Source: Styela clava
Taxonomy: Eukaryota > Chordata > Ascidiacea > Stolidobranchia > Styelidae
Direction of reading: 5' to 3'
Assembly (NCBI RefSeq): GCF_964204865.1
Contig: NC_135252.1
Location: 5,539,383-5,603,382, forward strand
Length of the DNA: 64,000 nucleotides
Positions 1-13,275 of the stretch are shown one piece after another (within the stretch, counting starts at the first letter, position 1; every line of letters starts with the position of its first letter). The notes below the pieces were generated by a model that searched no databases, had not been told where the DNA came from, and saw only the letters and a program-made list of their open reading frames with translations. The translations under genes and the position numbers were made by a program.

Positions 1-2980
1 AGTCTTCAGTGTTTAGGGCATCAAGGGGGCTTAATCCGCCCCTGGATAAAACAGTTAATATTTAATACCTTGGTTTTGTCCCAACCCTATTAAAATTTTT
101 CTACTTGTTAAATGGGGGTTTAATACATATCCCACTGTTAGGCATACATCAACTATTAACTAAAATGGTAATAATAAAGATGATTGGAATTTTTGATGTC
201 GCCGCGGCGCACTTATTTTACATGAAATCCACATCCCCACTGAGTGTTCCTAATACGTCACGTGATGCGATAAAGAGCTGGATGGTACGACAAAATGGCG
301 AGCGCTCTGGTTCTGGTTGTAACTTAGCCCTGTAGCCAGTACGGTACGCTGCAAGCGTTTCGAAGTCATAATCGGAGAATATTTGGTTGATAAGGTCGGT
401 ATATCTGCAAATATTATCATCAGTATTATCTATACATAAAACCGTGTCTAATTCACTTTATACGATTTTACGTGATTTGTATTTTCGTGTTGATGTATGT
501 ACTATGTGGTATGTTGTTCATGAATTTATTCTTTTCAGTAAGGTTGAGGGTTGGCGTATTTCTCTAGGTTTTCAGGTTTTGCCCATTTTTCTGATCTTTC
601 CGTATCATCAGATCATCGACTGTGTTCTTCTCTTTTTTTGTTCGTGTTCTGTGTTGTTGACGAAAGATTGAAGAAAAATTGTATTGTAGGCCTAGACTAC
701 ATAAAAATAAAGAATAGGTACCGAGTAGGCTGTCCTGTACTGGTATATGAATTACTTGTAAGTTGTAACTGCGTACTGTACTGCTGTCAATTGGTATTTC
801 TGTATTTACTAACTCGTAACTATTCACTCTGACACCATAATTCCTTATACTGAACAGTTAGGTAGTTGTATAGGCTTAGTCTTAGTAGCTCCTTAGCTCT
901 TGGCATTATTGTGGTCTGTACTGCTGTAACTTTGCTCAGTCAGTACAGCAGTAAGGGCCGCTAATTTCTGAATGAGTGCGAACTGCAAAGGAATTGATGG
1001 TTAATACTGTAATAAAATTTGCTTTGATTGATTGTTATCTTAAATATCACAGTAGAGTACGGGAATAGTGTAGAAGATCAATTACAGAATTAAAATACTA
1101 AATTTTAATGACTTCAAATTTGCCAAAGGATTTTTATATTCCTGTATTTATTCTGGGAGGGAAGTCTCTCAATGCAGTTGACTCTTATGGCAGTATATCA
1201 GAATCAGAGTATAACGCAACACAGTCCCTTGTTATCATATTATGTTATCTTACCATCATACAGCAGACTGTAGATCATGATCGAGCGAGGCATGTTTGGC
1301 ATCTAACGTTATATATATATATATATATATCAATCTAGTATGAACCTGTTTCGGTAGCATGTTTACTATAACCTCCCCATCACCCATGTTGCATCACTGT
1401 ACTTATTTTACATATATTACAGTATTATAATGGACCATGTATTTTCAAAAGCTGTCCCTCCAAATAAATTTTCACCAACTTGGTTGGCTGTGAACTCTCA
1501 CTCGTTTACAGTCAGTGTACTAATTTACCAGTCAAAAAATATTTTAGGCCCAAAGGTTTTTCCCAAGAACTTCAGTTAAGTGGAATTTAATACCTCCTAT
1601 TATTTTCGTAATCATATTAACATGAATTGCTTCAATTCTCATGTCAATCTAAGGCTAAGACAGTACTGCGCAACAAACTAAAAGAAAGCGGAATCTAAAA
1701 AGTCACCACTGGATTTCTCGGAAAAAGATAAACTGATTCACTGAGGGAAAAAAATTTTATCGTCGCACTCGAGAGTTTTTAGCAAAAAACACATTTATTC
1801 ACCTGGCATGCCTGTCGGCCGACACACATGGAGCTTAATTTGGTTTATTATTGTGACATTCATGACGTTATCTGTATATATCCAACCGTGCTTATATATA
1901 TAAAATGTACCTATAGTCAGTACGATGTTTAAAATGCACTTACTCTCTTGTCTTATGAAAGACCGTTTGCTATATCGTTTATTACTATTAATTAGTAGTA
2001 CAGGAAATGCTTTGACTTGGTCGCCTCCATATTAATGTTAGGATTTTATATCAGACTTCCTCAGATGTTCTCTATAATTATGTATTTGTAAAAACAAGCG
2101 GAAGTCATCATCTTCAACCATTATTTAATTGAAATTATTTTTTCCTAAGCCTATTGTCATATTTTCCAATTTTCTTGTACTCCGGTTTAACAAGAATACA
2201 GTCAGGAGTTGATCGTTCCTTTTTAGAGACCTAATTTTTTCTGAATAGGGTATTATCATCATCACTATTGACTCAATGGATGTCGCATTATGTAAAGCCT
2301 TAAAAGGAATTTAGGCACCGCTGTGTGTGTTTCAATCCAATGTCGAATAAATATGAATTATTTATTGCTGATATCATCATGAACTTTATGCGATTCATGT
2401 TGAGTCAGCTTGCTCCACCATCCAAGCATATATTTATTGGACAATTAACTTGTTAACCTGTTTCACAATAGGCATTTAGAACCTACTCACGTAAAAGCAG
2501 AAAACCAGAGTTCCAAAACTTCAAAATGTGGGCGCATCCACCAAAAATGAACCTTTGTTTTGAAAACGTTAATAAATCTATCACGGTATTCCTGCCACAA
2601 AAGATAAAATTCACTACATATGGTGGTTCAAGATTCTTCTGACATAACAGGACACAGTGTCGAACCCAGGTTCCATGCGTGATATATGCCCGAAAAAAGC
2701 AGAAAAATGGAGCACCTGTCAGAAGTAGCGACACGCCATATTATACAAATTACAGTACATTCCTATTATAAAACAATAACTATTAGAAGTTAATCACCTC
2801 CTACTTGGAAAAAGTGTTATATTATCACTCCCTAAGTTCTATTTGAATGTTATCTTGGGTAGAGTCTATTGACCTGAAATATATTACAAATACTTTCTAT
2901 ATAAAATGTTGGAGCATTGAAGAAGTGTTTAGCTGAGATTTGCACGCCAATGAAAGTTATTCTGAGTCATCCCCATAAAA
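1..2980. other. Intergenic, no gene seen
   Basis: I find no convincing exon on either strand. There is a 20-bp (AT)n run at 1311-1330 and one member of a direct repeat at 1573-1635, whose partner is at 4306-4369. The short open frames show no recognisable protein character. Confidence 0.5.
1573..1635 (+). repeat. Short direct repeat, copy 1
   Basis: About 63 bases, starting CAGTTAAGTGGAATTTAATA, recur with a few mismatches at 4306-4369 in the same orientation, 2.7 kb away. This could be a fragment of an interspersed repeat or a local duplication. I do not recognise the family. Confidence 0.7.
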
Positions 2981-2984
2981 CAAA

Positions 2985-3350
2985 TTTTGTTCTGCAGGCA
3001 TTTTACTAGAAACAGTCATAGCTTGACCATAAAACGAGAATATCAATCGGAGACCGAAGACTTATCGATCGAAAGTTAGGGGATCTACCAAAACAAACTG
3101 CGGTTTCGATTTATCCGCTCTTACTTCATGGCGACACTGTGTGTCCCATCCCTAATTAAATAATAACTCGGTAATTATACTACATAATTCATCCAAAATC
3201 AATAGGCTTCTGGTCCGAGATATGATAAATGCACATGCAAATTTTGGAGCAGATTCAACCTCGCTTTCATGAGATATTGTGTGTATCTAACAAACAAACA
3301 AACAGACAGACAAATACCTATCAACATACTTAAGATCGATAAGTAATTAC
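2985..3350 (+). repeat. Retroposon-like repeat (family B), copy 1
   Basis: This segment matches the reverse complement of about 28000-28330 over more than 300 bases. It ends in a simple-sequence zone of (AAAC)n and (AGAC)n at about 3291-3312, followed by a shared stretch (AAATACCTATCAACATACTT). Such tails are typical of 3' ends of non-LTR retroposons or their SINE derivatives in invertebrates. No reverse transcriptase is present, so the family is not proven. Confidence 0.6.
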
Positions 3351-3458
3351 CTAAATATTACCTTATGTCCCCATGCTCAAGACTCAATGTCAGAATGATT
3401 ATCTAGCTCAATTGCGGCTTTATTAAACATTCGGTTCTAGTTTTTTTATTCCATAGTA

Positions 3459-3937
3459 TTAACCCTTTCCATGCGATTTTTATTTTTTATTACATAAACG
3501 TATTTGCTACGCCGATTTTATTTTCAATTTCAAACCGTGATAAAAAAATAGAAATATTCGCTAAATCCTTTACTGTTACCGCTACGTGGTTGGCAAACAA
3601 TAGCCTAATGTTGCTGTAGCAATTTCGTGATCTAACTCAAAAAACTTTGGTAGATGGAAGGGATAATATGTCTTCTATTACCACCCAAAAAACACCGAAA
3701 TTTGCATAAATTTCAAAAACACTCCCTCGTTCCGCCGCAAATAAAATTCCCGTCGTAAACGAAAGCGAGATTTACCTGCGCTTATGTTAATCTCGAAGAA
3801 GACTAACCCGGAAAAACTAGACCAACAGTTTGCGACCGATTGCTAAATAAAACAATGGGTAACTTAAAAGTACCCGCCGCGATCTAGCGAGTTTTGTCGT
3901 TGGTACGTATACGTGCCCACCGCACGGTAAGGGTTAA
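3459..3937. mobile_element. piggyBac-type MITE with TTAA target duplication
   Basis: A 471-bp non-coding element (3463-3933) is flanked on both sides by TTAA (3459-3462 and 3934-3937). Its ends are inverted repeats: the left reads CCCTTTCCATGCG and the reverse complement of the right reads CCCTTACCGTGCG, 11 of 13 bases identical. A TTAA target site with CCCTT termini is the hallmark of the piggyBac superfamily. It has no coding capacity, so it would have needed a transposase from elsewhere. Confidence 0.8.
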
Positions 3938-4305
3938 GTTGCTTGATCATTTAATGGTTGAGCATGACTTGAATTACATATATTCGAAAATATAATTTCA
4001 GGGTGTATTGATAATAGTACGGTAAGTACCAAGTTTTGTCCATCTCAGATTCTGACAAGCTTAAATTATTAATGCTGCTTTGTGAAAAAAATACCAACCC
4101 TAGCACATTATACTCTCAATATTCAAACCAGAATTTGTTCTGGATTTGCTTTAACATGGATCCTTCTGAAATTGCTATTTTTGCTCACTTGTTACAGAAA
4201 ATAGCGTTATTGAAGAAATTTATTTATATAGAATTCAAAAATACATTTCTTCAAACACTATGTATAGGAGAGAAAAAAAATTTCTGTTCCAATTGACTGT
4301 GGGAC

Positions 4306-4369
4306 CAGTTAAGTGGAATTTAATACCTCCCCATTATTTTACTAATCATATTGACATGAATTGCTTCAA
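4306..4369 (+). repeat. Short direct repeat, copy 2
   Basis: Partner of 1573-1635 in the same orientation, with a few substitutions. Confidence 0.7.
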
Positions 4370-4524
4370 GTCGAGTTCCCAACCACTGTATGGAAAAACA
4401 TAGATTTTGTTCACTCTTTATAAAAATAAATTGGGAAAGCAAAAAGTCGGTCTATTGGTGTTTTTATAAGATGTGGGAATCAATCAACAATTTCATTGAA
4501 TCATGAACAAATGTTAATGCAGAG

Positions 4525-4866
4525 CAGTGGTTTTCAACCAGAGTTTCGTGGCACCCTACCGTTGTGTGAGTGAATTATGTTCTGCAAGTCTACATTCAAA
4601 ATCGTGAGTCTATATTAATATATGTATATTGAATATATATAATAAAATACTCTTTAAGTTTGCCACTATTATTAAATTTGCTACTATTTAAAAAATCGTT
4701 TACCGTACCTAGTATTGCCGGTATTCGGTTTGTTTTATATTTACTCAAAGAGTCATAGTTACCATTACCACAATGAAAGACAATTACTCTCTTACACATG
4801 GGTTCCTCAAAGCCTCTTCAACGTTTTTTTGGGGTTCCGCTCCACCAAAAAGGATGAAATCCACTG
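4525..4866. mobile_element. hAT-type MITE, 342 bp
   Basis: The left end reads CAGTGGTTTTCAACC and the right end reads TGAAATCCACTG, an inverted match of 11 of 12 bases. The flanking octamers are ATGCAGAG (4517-4524) and ATATAGAG (4867-4874), a decayed 8-bp target duplication (6/8). CAGTGG termini with 8-bp duplications point to the hAT superfamily. It is non-coding. Confidence 0.75.
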
Positions 4867-6859
4867 ATATAGAGCATAAGAACTGTATCCTAGGCAAAAA
4901 ACATTCCACTAGAGTTACCTGTTGTTAGATGTTTTCTGTTGGAACATGTACTTCCAGCAAAAAAGATCGACTATTGATAACAGTCTTTCTAGAGAACCTG
5001 TTTAAGCTTATTATCGTATTAAGTTTTTATGTACACTAATTGTGGAGAATTTCTCATAAAGAGGATCATAGACAGCAATAAACTGAAGAGCTATAGATGT
5101 AGATATTTGTAACAGACCTCGCTAAATATTGGATGAAATACAATTTGATATATACAATACTCTTTTACACTCGGAGGCTGACAGCTCGAAAGCAGCATAA
5201 TCACAAATTGAAGATATAAATTAACTTGTTAGTAGTGTATTCCCAGTAAAAAGACAGTAACTGAAGTGTTGTAATGAGATTATCTGAGAATTAATCCACA
5301 GTGATGCAGGGAAGCATTAGTTTGATAGTATCAAGGATGATTCATAGATAGGCAGTGTTCAGATGACTACAATACCTCATATGGCCTGCTTTGAAAAGAT
5401 GGTTGGTTCTTCCACAATTCACGTCATGGTGACTCATATCTTAATGTGTCAGAATAAAATATTTACTAACATATTTCACTGTCATTTTTGTTTTTACTTA
5501 GTTTTATATGATGAATCTATGTTATCCTCTTCTGTTGTCTCTATATTTCTTATATAATATAGGAGGCTATTATAGAAATTAAATTTGATCGAAGTAAAGG
5601 TCATCCTTTCAGTGAAGGCGAGCTGACAACAGTCTGTTATAATTGAACTGATTTTCGATTCTACATAGGAGTCAATCTATGTAGAATGAGTTCTAATTTT
5701 GAGATCAGGAAAATTAACATAAGAATTGATTGGTTCTCTATATTTACAGTTTTCAGAAATTAAAAGAAGTTATATTTGGTTATACAAACTTCAATTACCT
5801 ACTCAAAATAATGACTTTATAAATGAAGCTGTGCTAAATATTATTTCTGATATTGAGAATTTATTCGGCTTTAGAAATATATTTCTTTCTTTTTCTTAAT
5901 ATATACTTCATTTTGTTCATTATATACCAGGGTTGAACGAAAAGTTTAATTCTTTTCAAGTTAACATATACAAGTGTGGTGTCGTAAGAATACAGTTAGA
6001 AAAATTGTGGGGGTTCTGGAATAATTGAATTTATAAATATAAACTTGAATTTACGGCCTCTTTTAAGAATTACCGGTAAATTTAAAATCCGGTCTTGTTT
6101 CGGATTAACCAAAGAAGTTGTTGTCAGTGACTATCAGTTTTCTGATAATGATGAACTTTATTAAGCTTTCATAATATATACCAGGTAATTTGACCAATCT
6201 AAACGCTTTCGTACAATACTTTTTATGGTAAATTTCTAAGAGTAATAACATATTGTTCTCAAGTATTAGCCAGATTTGAATTTGTTGTCTGATATTTTTT
6301 GCCATGAACCTGTTGTCTTAAAAACAAGTGAAAATGTAATATTTTGAGTAATAGTAAATTCAATATTAACTATCAGTGTTTCAATATCCTCTTTATTATG
6401 GAAAATAAAGTGTAGAAATAGAATGTTGGGTGCATGTCATCATTATTCAACAGCAACATTCCAGACTGTAGTCAGCTTCGTCATTTTAATTTCATAGTTT
6501 GATGTATGATTCATCTCATTAGTTTGTCACTTATGGCGGAAAGAGTTCACTACTGGTATTAGCAATATTGCATATTTCCTTTCAGTGATCATCATCTAAA
6601 TTTTGGTTATTCGTAATTGAATTCTACAACATGATATACCAATAGGCCCTACCTATTTTTACATTTTAAGCACTTGTATTATTCAATTTCATTAATTTTA
6701 TCTGAATTTTGCAAAGAAAATGCCATTTTTTTTTACAATTTTCTCTAAAAGCTCAAATGATGTTTTTTACCTCAAAAAGCCATTGTAATTCATCAAATGC
6801 ACATTTGTGATAACTGATAATTATATTGACCTATTCTTTCTTTTTATCATATTAATTCA
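4867..6859. other. Intergenic, upstream of RSK
   Basis: AT-rich sequence without recognisable exons. At 6859-6860 a pyrimidine-rich tract ends in TTCAG, 65 bases before the RSK start codon. It is a plausible 3' splice acceptor for a 5' UTR intron or for trans-splicing, but no matching donor was identified. Confidence 0.4.
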
Positions 6860-6925
6860 GTTTTTTCGTTGCCATAAATTAGTATATCACAACTTTGATT
6901 TTTTGAGCTGTGAGCTACACTCACA

Positions 6926-9163
6926 ATGCCTCTCGCCCCTTTTGCCAATGGGCCATTTACGCAAGCTAACATCAATCCTCTCACTGAAGAGGTGGATGAT
7001 GACATGTCTGTCGATGCTCCAGACTTGAAAAATGATGTCAGTATGTGTGAAATTGAAATCAAAGAGCATACAAGAAAGGGAGAAAAGGCCAATCCAGGAC
7101 ATTTTGAGTTATTAAAAGTTCTTGGTCAAGGTTCTTTTGGAAAAGTGTTTTTGGTGCGCAAAATCACAGGTTGGGATAAAAGTCAGCTATATGCCATGAA
7201 GGTCCTCAAGAAGGCAAAACTAAAGGTTCGTGATAGAGTGCGTACAAAAATGGAGAGAAATATCCTTGTAGACGTCAATCACCCATTCATTGTGAAGGTC
7301 TATTATGCCTTTCAAACAGAAGGAAATTTGTATCTCGTTCTTGCATTCCTGAGAGGAGGGGATTTATTTACGAGGTTGTCGAAAGAGCTCATGTTTACAG
7401 AAGATGATGTTAAAATTTATCTGGCCGAACTTGCGCTAGCCCTGGATCATTTACATTCATTAGGTATAATTTATCGTGATCTGAAGCCTGAAAATATTTT
7501 ACTTGATATTGATGGTCACATTGCTTTGACTGATTTCGGCCTCAGCAAGGAAAGTATAGATGGAGCTGAAAAAGCCTATTCATTCTGCGGTACTGTGGAA
7601 TATATGGCTCCAGAAGTTGTTAACAGAAGAGGACATGACAATTCAGCTGATTGGTGGTCTTTTGGGGTCCTGATGTATGAGATGTTAACTGGACAGCTAC
7701 CATTTCAGGGGAGAGATAGGAAGGAGACTATGACACAAATATTGAAAGCAAAATTGGCAATGCCTCAATTTCTCAGCCATGATGCACAAAGTTTGTTAAG
7801 GATGCTCTTTAAGCGCAATCCCACTAATAGGTTGGGTAGTGGACCAGATGGCGTAGAAGAGATAAAACGCCATTCATTTTTTGCATCCATCGATTGGAAC
7901 AAGCTTCTGCGAAAAGAAATCGATCCACCATTCAAACCAGCTGCAACTCGAGCTGAAGATGCTTTTTACTTTGATTCAGAGTTTACTTCTCGAACACCGA
8001 GGGATTCACCTGGTGTGCCTGCGAGTGCTGCCGCACAACAACTTTTCAGAGGATTCTCATTTGTTGCTCCTGTTTTTGATAATGATGAAGTCAAGCCAGT
8101 GGAAACAGGCATTACTAATAACAATAAAAGTGATCGCGATCTTGCAGGAACTGCACTGCTGACCAACAGGCTCACCCAGTCACCAAAAACCTTCTACGAT
8201 GAATATGAGGAAAGAGAAGAAATTGGCATTGGCTCTTATTCTGTTTGTAAAAGATGCTTTCACAAGAATACCAAAAAGGAATATGCTGTTAAAATTATTG
8301 ACAAGAGCAAGCGGGATTGTGAGGAAGAAGTGCAAATTTTACTCAGATATGGACAACATCCCAACATCATTACTTTGAAAGATGTGTTTGACAATGGACA
8401 ACAAGTTTTTCTTGTGACAGAGTTAATGAAAGGTGGAGAGCTTCTTGACAAGATTCTGAGGCAGAAATTCTTTACAGAGCGTGAAGCATCTGCTGTTATG
8501 CGCACCGTGACTAAAACAGTCGAGTACATGCATAAAAGTGGTGTGGTGCACAGGGATTTAAAACCAAGTAACATATTGTATGCGGATGAAGTGGGAAACC
8601 CAGATTCTCTGAGGATTTGCGACTTTGGTTTTGCAAAGCAACTACGACATGACAATGGTCTTCTGATGACACCTTGTTATACTGCAAACTTCGTTGCTCC
8701 TGAGGTATTGAAAAAGAAAGGATATGATGAGGCATGTGATATTTGGAGCTTGGGAGTGCTACTTTTTACCATGCTCTCTGGCTACACACCTTTTGCCAAT
8801 GGCCCTGATGACACTCCATCAGATATTCTGAAAAGGATTGAGGCTGGAAAGTTCAGTTTTTCTGGTGGAACCTGGAAAAGTGTTTCTGATTGTGCCAAGG
8901 ATCTTGTTCGTCGTATGCTGCACATTGATCCAAATAGACGCCTCTCGGCTTCACAAGTCTTGCTTCATCCATTTATCTCCAGACCTGACCAGTTACCAGA
9001 ATATCAGCTCAATCAAGGCCGAGACGTAAAGAGTGTTAAAGGTGCGATGTCAGCTATGTTCAATGCTGCTCGATCTCACAAGCCTCTCAACCTGAATCCA
9101 GTTGGCGCTTCGTTTCTTGCTCAACGACGAGGACAAAAGAAGGTGACTTCGACCGCTTTGTAG
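6926..9163 (+). CDS. p90 ribosomal S6 kinase (RSK), 745 aa, single exon
   Basis: A double-kinase serine/threonine kinase that acts downstream of ERK in the MAPK pathway. The N-terminal AGC kinase domain (about residues 60-320) has the P-loop GQGSFG (67-72), Lys92, the YRDLKPEN catalytic loop (Asp185), DFG (203-205) and the PDK1 activation-loop site Ser219 in SFCGT. The linker carries the turn-motif sites Thr357 and Ser361 and the hydrophobic motif FRGFSF (Ser378). The C-terminal CaMK-like domain (about 427-685) has Lys456, HRDLKPSN (Asp544), DFG (566-568) and the ERK site Thr582 in MTPCYT. The ERK docking motif LAQRR (731-735) and a PDZ-binding-like C-terminus (STAL) are present. Length matches the family (about 735-745). 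All catalytic residues are intact, so this is not a pseudogene. The gene has no coding intron, unlike vertebrate RSKs. The start is the first ATG of the conserved frame. Which vertebrate paralogue it corresponds to cannot be decided. Confidence 0.97.
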   Translation: MPLAPFANGPFTQANINPLTEEVDDDMSVDAPDLKNDVSMCEIEIKEHTRKGEKANPGHFELLKVLGQGSFGKVFLVRKITGWDKSQLYAMKVLKKAKLKVRDRVRTKMERNILVDVNHPFIVKVYYAFQTEGNLYLVLAFLRGGDLFTRLSKELMFTEDDVKIYLAELALALDHLHSLGIIYRDLKPENILLDIDGHIALTDFGLSKESIDGAEKAYSFCGTVEYMAPEVVNRRGHDNSADWWSFGVLMYEMLTGQLPFQGRDRKETMTQILKAKLAMPQFLSHDAQSLLRMLFKRNPTNRLGSGPDGVEEIKRHSFFASIDWNKLLRKEIDPPFKPAATRAEDAFYFDSEFTSRTPRDSPGVPASAAAQQLFRGFSFVAPVFDNDEVKPVETGITNNNKSDRDLAGTALLTNRLTQSPKTFYDEYEEREEIGIGSYSVCKRCFHKNTKKEYAVKIIDKSKRDCEEEVQILLRYGQHPNIITLKDVFDNGQQVFLVTELMKGGELLDKILRQKFFTEREASAVMRTVTKTVEYMHKSGVVHRDLKPSNILYADEVGNPDSLRICDFGFAKQLRHDNGLLMTPCYTANFVAPEVLKKKGYDEACDIWSLGVLLFTMLSGYTPFANGPDDTPSDILKRIEAGKFSFSGGTWKSVSDCAKDLVRRMLHIDPNRRLSASQVLLHPFISRPDQLPEYQLNQGRDVKSVKGAMSAMFNAARSHKPLNLNPVGASFLAQRRGQKKVTSTAL

Positions 9164-9424
9164 ATTCATGAAGATATCGTTGCTCATCAACGCAGATGCA
9201 ATTTTGTACATGTTTGGAAGACATTTGACAATCCAAGTTTCAATATGATTTTCTTTGTTTGGGATTAGAGAAACTATTAGAGTATTGCTTTTCAACAGCT
9301 CCAGAGTTCCAATTTACTTGCTTTTCTAAACTGCCTTTCATACAGTGTGTATGTATGTATTTGATTTGCTTGATTTAAAGTGTAAAAATGCAGTTGTACA
9401 TTAATCTTGCATAGCAGCTTAATC

Positions 9425-9430
9425 AATAAA
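9425..9430 (+). terminator. RSK polyadenylation signal
   Basis: The canonical hexamer AATAAA lies 262 bases after the RSK stop codon and is the first good candidate. The 3' UTR (9164 to about 9450) contains no other feature I recognise. Confidence 0.6.
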
Positions 9431-9445
9431 ACAGTTTAATATATA

Positions 9446-12262
9446 CACTCTACTAATTGTCACAACTTTTGTTGGTTTTCTATGTTTTCCATTGCCAGCA
9501 TTGTGGTTTAAATATTCAGTGTCTTTCTAGTTCAGTATAATATTTTTGTTTAATTGATAATATTATGTTCCACAGCATTGACATCATGTTATTTTCTGCA
9601 CTTCTGTTCTATGGTATAGTTGATTTCATACCAAATGCATATATGGATGTTGCTTTTTTTGCTTTCATGTGCCACTGATGCATATTTTTTTGTAAAATTT
9701 ACTTACGTTCAGCTCATTTTAGGCAAACTACTTTTAGTGGCAATCGGTATGTAACTTTTGATCACTACTGATCTCTAAAAACAATACCCATTATGAAATG
9801 GCCTTATAAATTAAGTAAAAAATAATGTGTGTTACCGCTTTGTAGTAATAGTTAATTCAAATGGGAGATATGCAGCTGGTTCACTGGAAATTATATTGGG
9901 TTGTAATTCTAAATAAAATTTATGGTATTCCTAAGTAAAAATTATTCCAGAATATAAAAGTACACTCTAATAATTTTTACATTTCCAGTCTGCATATTTG
10001 TATCTAACTTGAAATTTGAAAGTAAATCTAAAAACAATCATTAATTAAAAAAACGGTATTTGAAAATATTCTTATCAAAATTCTGGAAACAGTTTAAGAT
10101 TGATGTCACTAATAATGATTCGACTCACTTCCACAATCTATTGCCCTTAGCATTTTGCAGAAGTTACATTCCTAATGTAGAATAAACCTTTAACCATGTA
10201 ATATAATTGTTATTTCGCTTCATGTAAATTTGCAAAACTAAAAATTATACTTGAATTTTTCTTTTCTGAAATGGTAAATATGATGCTAAGAATCGCTGTA
10301 GATTGTTTCTTGGACTACCATAATATTTGTTAGTGAGGGCGAAGCATAAATTTACATAACTAACCCTATTATAGTACATTTGAATATATTATTTGGATTT
10401 TTTGCATCTTTGTCAACCATGTGTAGAAAATTAACTTTCTGTTTACCAGTATATTGGAATTGGTTGATTATTTTCGGTGCACTGTTCTTTTTGAAATAGA
10501 GTTACGATTAGTAGAAGTTTGTTTTACTTTTAATGAGGTACTTTTCTTGATTAAAACAATGAAATTCAATAATTTTCTTTAGAAATTTAGCTTTGTTAAC
10601 CATAGCATATGTATATTGTACCATATACTGTTTTATTTTTGTGCTGATGTGTTGTCATTATTTGCACCCCTGTCCTTGTTATATGGTTGTAGTCTTCCAT
10701 GTATTAAAACATGAAGAGGACACTAATTCAGATATTGTTTTTGTTGGTAATATACATGATTTGCATCAATGCTAAATTACTGATTTTAGTGTTTTTTCAT
10801 AAAAATTTTGCTAAATTTGAGAATTTATTGGCAAAAAAAGTTCCAACCCTTCCATGCTTCAACTTAGTTCACAAGAATTTGCAGCATTGTTTTATTATTA
10901 TTTGAATCCTTTGTCTCCAACTTTTCCTTTGCTATTGATAGAAGGACCAAAAAATTAATTTACATATTTTTGAAAACCTACCAGGTGATGCCTCAATATA
11001 ACACTTGTACATTATAAGACAATGGATGTGTCAGAGGCTTACCAAGTACCTCATCACCTCTGCTGGTTACCAAATCATATCAATGGTTTTGATAATGGCT
11101 TTGTAACTGCTTGTGTGTGCTGCCAGTTTGATGATGATTTGCTGTATCTTTTGAGATTTATAATAATCAAGTCAAATTATGCGTTATTAATATTTTGTAT
11201 TTAATGAATAGTAGATAATTTTTGTTTTTGGCTTTCGTTTTTTTTTTTTTTTTTTGGAGAAAATGTATTATCTGGTCATGCCCAATTGTGTATCATAGGA
11301 TTTTATAGCACATTTCTCTAAGATCCTATCAAATGATGATGCACATGTAAAGAGAATACATTTTCTACCTCGCCAGGCATACTTTGGTACCTGTTATGAT
11401 AAACATACCACATATAAACTTATAAGCGTTATTGTAGTTGATTTGTAATTATATCATTTCAATCTGATTTGTCATCAGTTCAATGAGATATGTACGACTT
11501 ATGTGCTTATTTCCGCCCAGGTTGGTTTTAGGATCAAGTTGAGCGACCTTTAATTATAGTTCTGTTTTGGAATTTTAATTTGCAAACAGTTAACTCAACA
11601 ATTATTCTGTCAGCTGTGTGAATATTGTGTATGATTTTTGGAAATAACTAAGCCCAAAATACAATCACTAACAACAAATTTTGCATTGTGTATTTTATGT
11701 GTCATATAGCTGGATGGCTACTGATCAATCCAATTGCATGCTTTGAAAGCTTAGAACTCTCAATTTCTGTGGTGTAATTAGGGTTCACTGATGAAAATGC
11801 TTTGAATGGAGAATTCTGGCATTTTTTACAAACCCATGGATTAATTGGGAACAAGTAGATCAATTATTGCAACATTTGTTATTATCTTAGAATTCTTCCA
11901 TTCATTTAAAAATAAGACTGGCCGCACAAGTCCACTAAGATACGAGAGCTCTCCCTCACAAGCAACAGCAAGGCTAAGTGCACAAATTAGGGTTCCAGGA
12001 TTTATAAATAATGAGAAATATCACTTGAAGTTAGTAGGAATAGGATAGGGAGCCGAAGGAGTGACAAAACCGGAAAATGTCCCCTAAATAGAACTACCAC
12101 ATTTCGGGGATGACCAATCACCGGGCAGAAGAAAGCCCAGGGGTCAGCGTAATCATATGCCCCACCACGGTCTCTCGTTCGGTGCGGTAACCAGTCTGTC
12201 GGTATGGGATTAGTGAGCCACTTATTAGTTTCAGATGCATAGTGAAAGGAGCCGTCTTTTCA
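9446..12262. other. Intergenic, no gene seen
   Basis: AT-rich DNA with many short T and A runs, such as a poly-T tract near 11238-11257. No exon-like frame flanked by splice signals was found. Confidence 0.45.
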
Positions 12263-12448
12263 ATGGCCAATTGGTTTCGGACAACATACGGTGCTCCTGA
12301 ATATAGTAAAATCTTTCTTGGAAAACCTGTGGAATATAATTGTGAGACGTTCATGGTTATGACAAAAAATCAAAAGGCTGATAGAACTGAAAGACCTGAA
12401 CCTTCTGTCGCGCTGAAAAAAGCGAAACACGATCCGTTCGTGCGGTAA
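12263..12448 (+). CDS. Candidate small protein, 61 aa, unrecognised
   Basis: An ATG-initiated frame beginning MANWFRTTYGAPEYSKIF and ending KKAKHDPFVR, then TAA. The composition is balanced and protein-like: it begins with aromatic and proline residues and ends in a charged Lys/Arg/Pro-rich tail. That is unlike the Phe/Ile/Leu/Tyr-biased chance frames nearby. No signal peptide or membrane segment is visible. The frame is also open upstream to 12242, but there is no earlier ATG. No intron signals or polyadenylation site tie it to a transcript. It could be a small single-exon gene, one exon of a larger gene, or chance. I do not recognise the family. Confidence 0.3.
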   Translation: MANWFRTTYGAPEYSKIFLGKPVEYNCETFMVMTKNQKADRTERPEPSVALKKAKHDPFVR

Positions 12449-12900
12449 TGAGAAAATCATCTATATAAGGTGGCGTCAGAGAGCGAAATCGTATCTTTTT
12501 CCAATGGTTCCGAACGTTCGTTTAAAATCTTAAGAGTGAAAATGGGCTTTGGGGAACGGGCGTCGGAAGAACGTTGCATGAAGAAGTGAAGAGCGAGTTT
12601 TTCTGTGCGCTAGTTGAAGAACCCGCAGCTGACGACTAGCGTAATATTTGGCGTTATGTATTAGATTTGTGTACCGGTAATGCGTATCATGTGCATGGAT
12701 GTGGTTTACGTTATGACATTCATACCGTACTTTTCTGAAATGAGGCAAACTGTTGTGACTGAGTTCGATACAAACGAGAACCAACCTGTTCTTGAAATTT
12801 AGTACTAAATAATGCCTTGTTTCCATTTCCAAAATATGCACGTTTTACGGAAAAGACGTTTTTACTACAATAAATATGTGTTACCATCTGTCCTACAGTG

Positions 12901-13272
12901 TTTTTCCCGAAAAGATGACCTACCCCGAAAATAAGACCTGGCCTGAATTTCAAAATTGATTTTAATATAAGCCCTCCCCTTAAAATAGGACCTAGTCTAA
13001 ATCTATATCGATTTTTTATACCTAGTCGATAACAAGAAATCTCTTCTACACGTTTTAAATGATTGATAACCTATGTTTTGCAGTTATTTTGAATAAAAAC
13101 GTGGTATTCATAGGTAAATGAATATCGTTTTTCATATTTTGTGTATTTGAAAATCTCCTATTTCTCTATTTTGTTTTTGATAAATGAAAATATAGGACAT
13201 CCCCCGCAAATAAGCCCTAGTGTTATTTTTCGGAAGAAAATTGAAATAAGATCCAGTCTTCTTTTCGGAAAA
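12901..13272. mobile_element. MITE-like inverted-terminal repeat, about 372 bp
   Basis: The left end reads TTTTTCCCGAAAAGATGACC; the reverse complement of the right end reads TTTTCCGAAAAGAAGACTGG. Shared internal motifs, such as CCGAAAATAAGACC and its variants, recur near both ends. This is the structure of a non-autonomous DNA transposon. The superfamily is not determined because no clear target duplication is visible. Confidence 0.55.
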
Positions 13273-13275
13273 TTC

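Noticed and set aside
6926..9163. RSK as a processed pseudogene
   Set aside because: All catalytic, docking and phosphorylation motifs are intact over the full length, and no poly-A tract or flanking duplication is visible.
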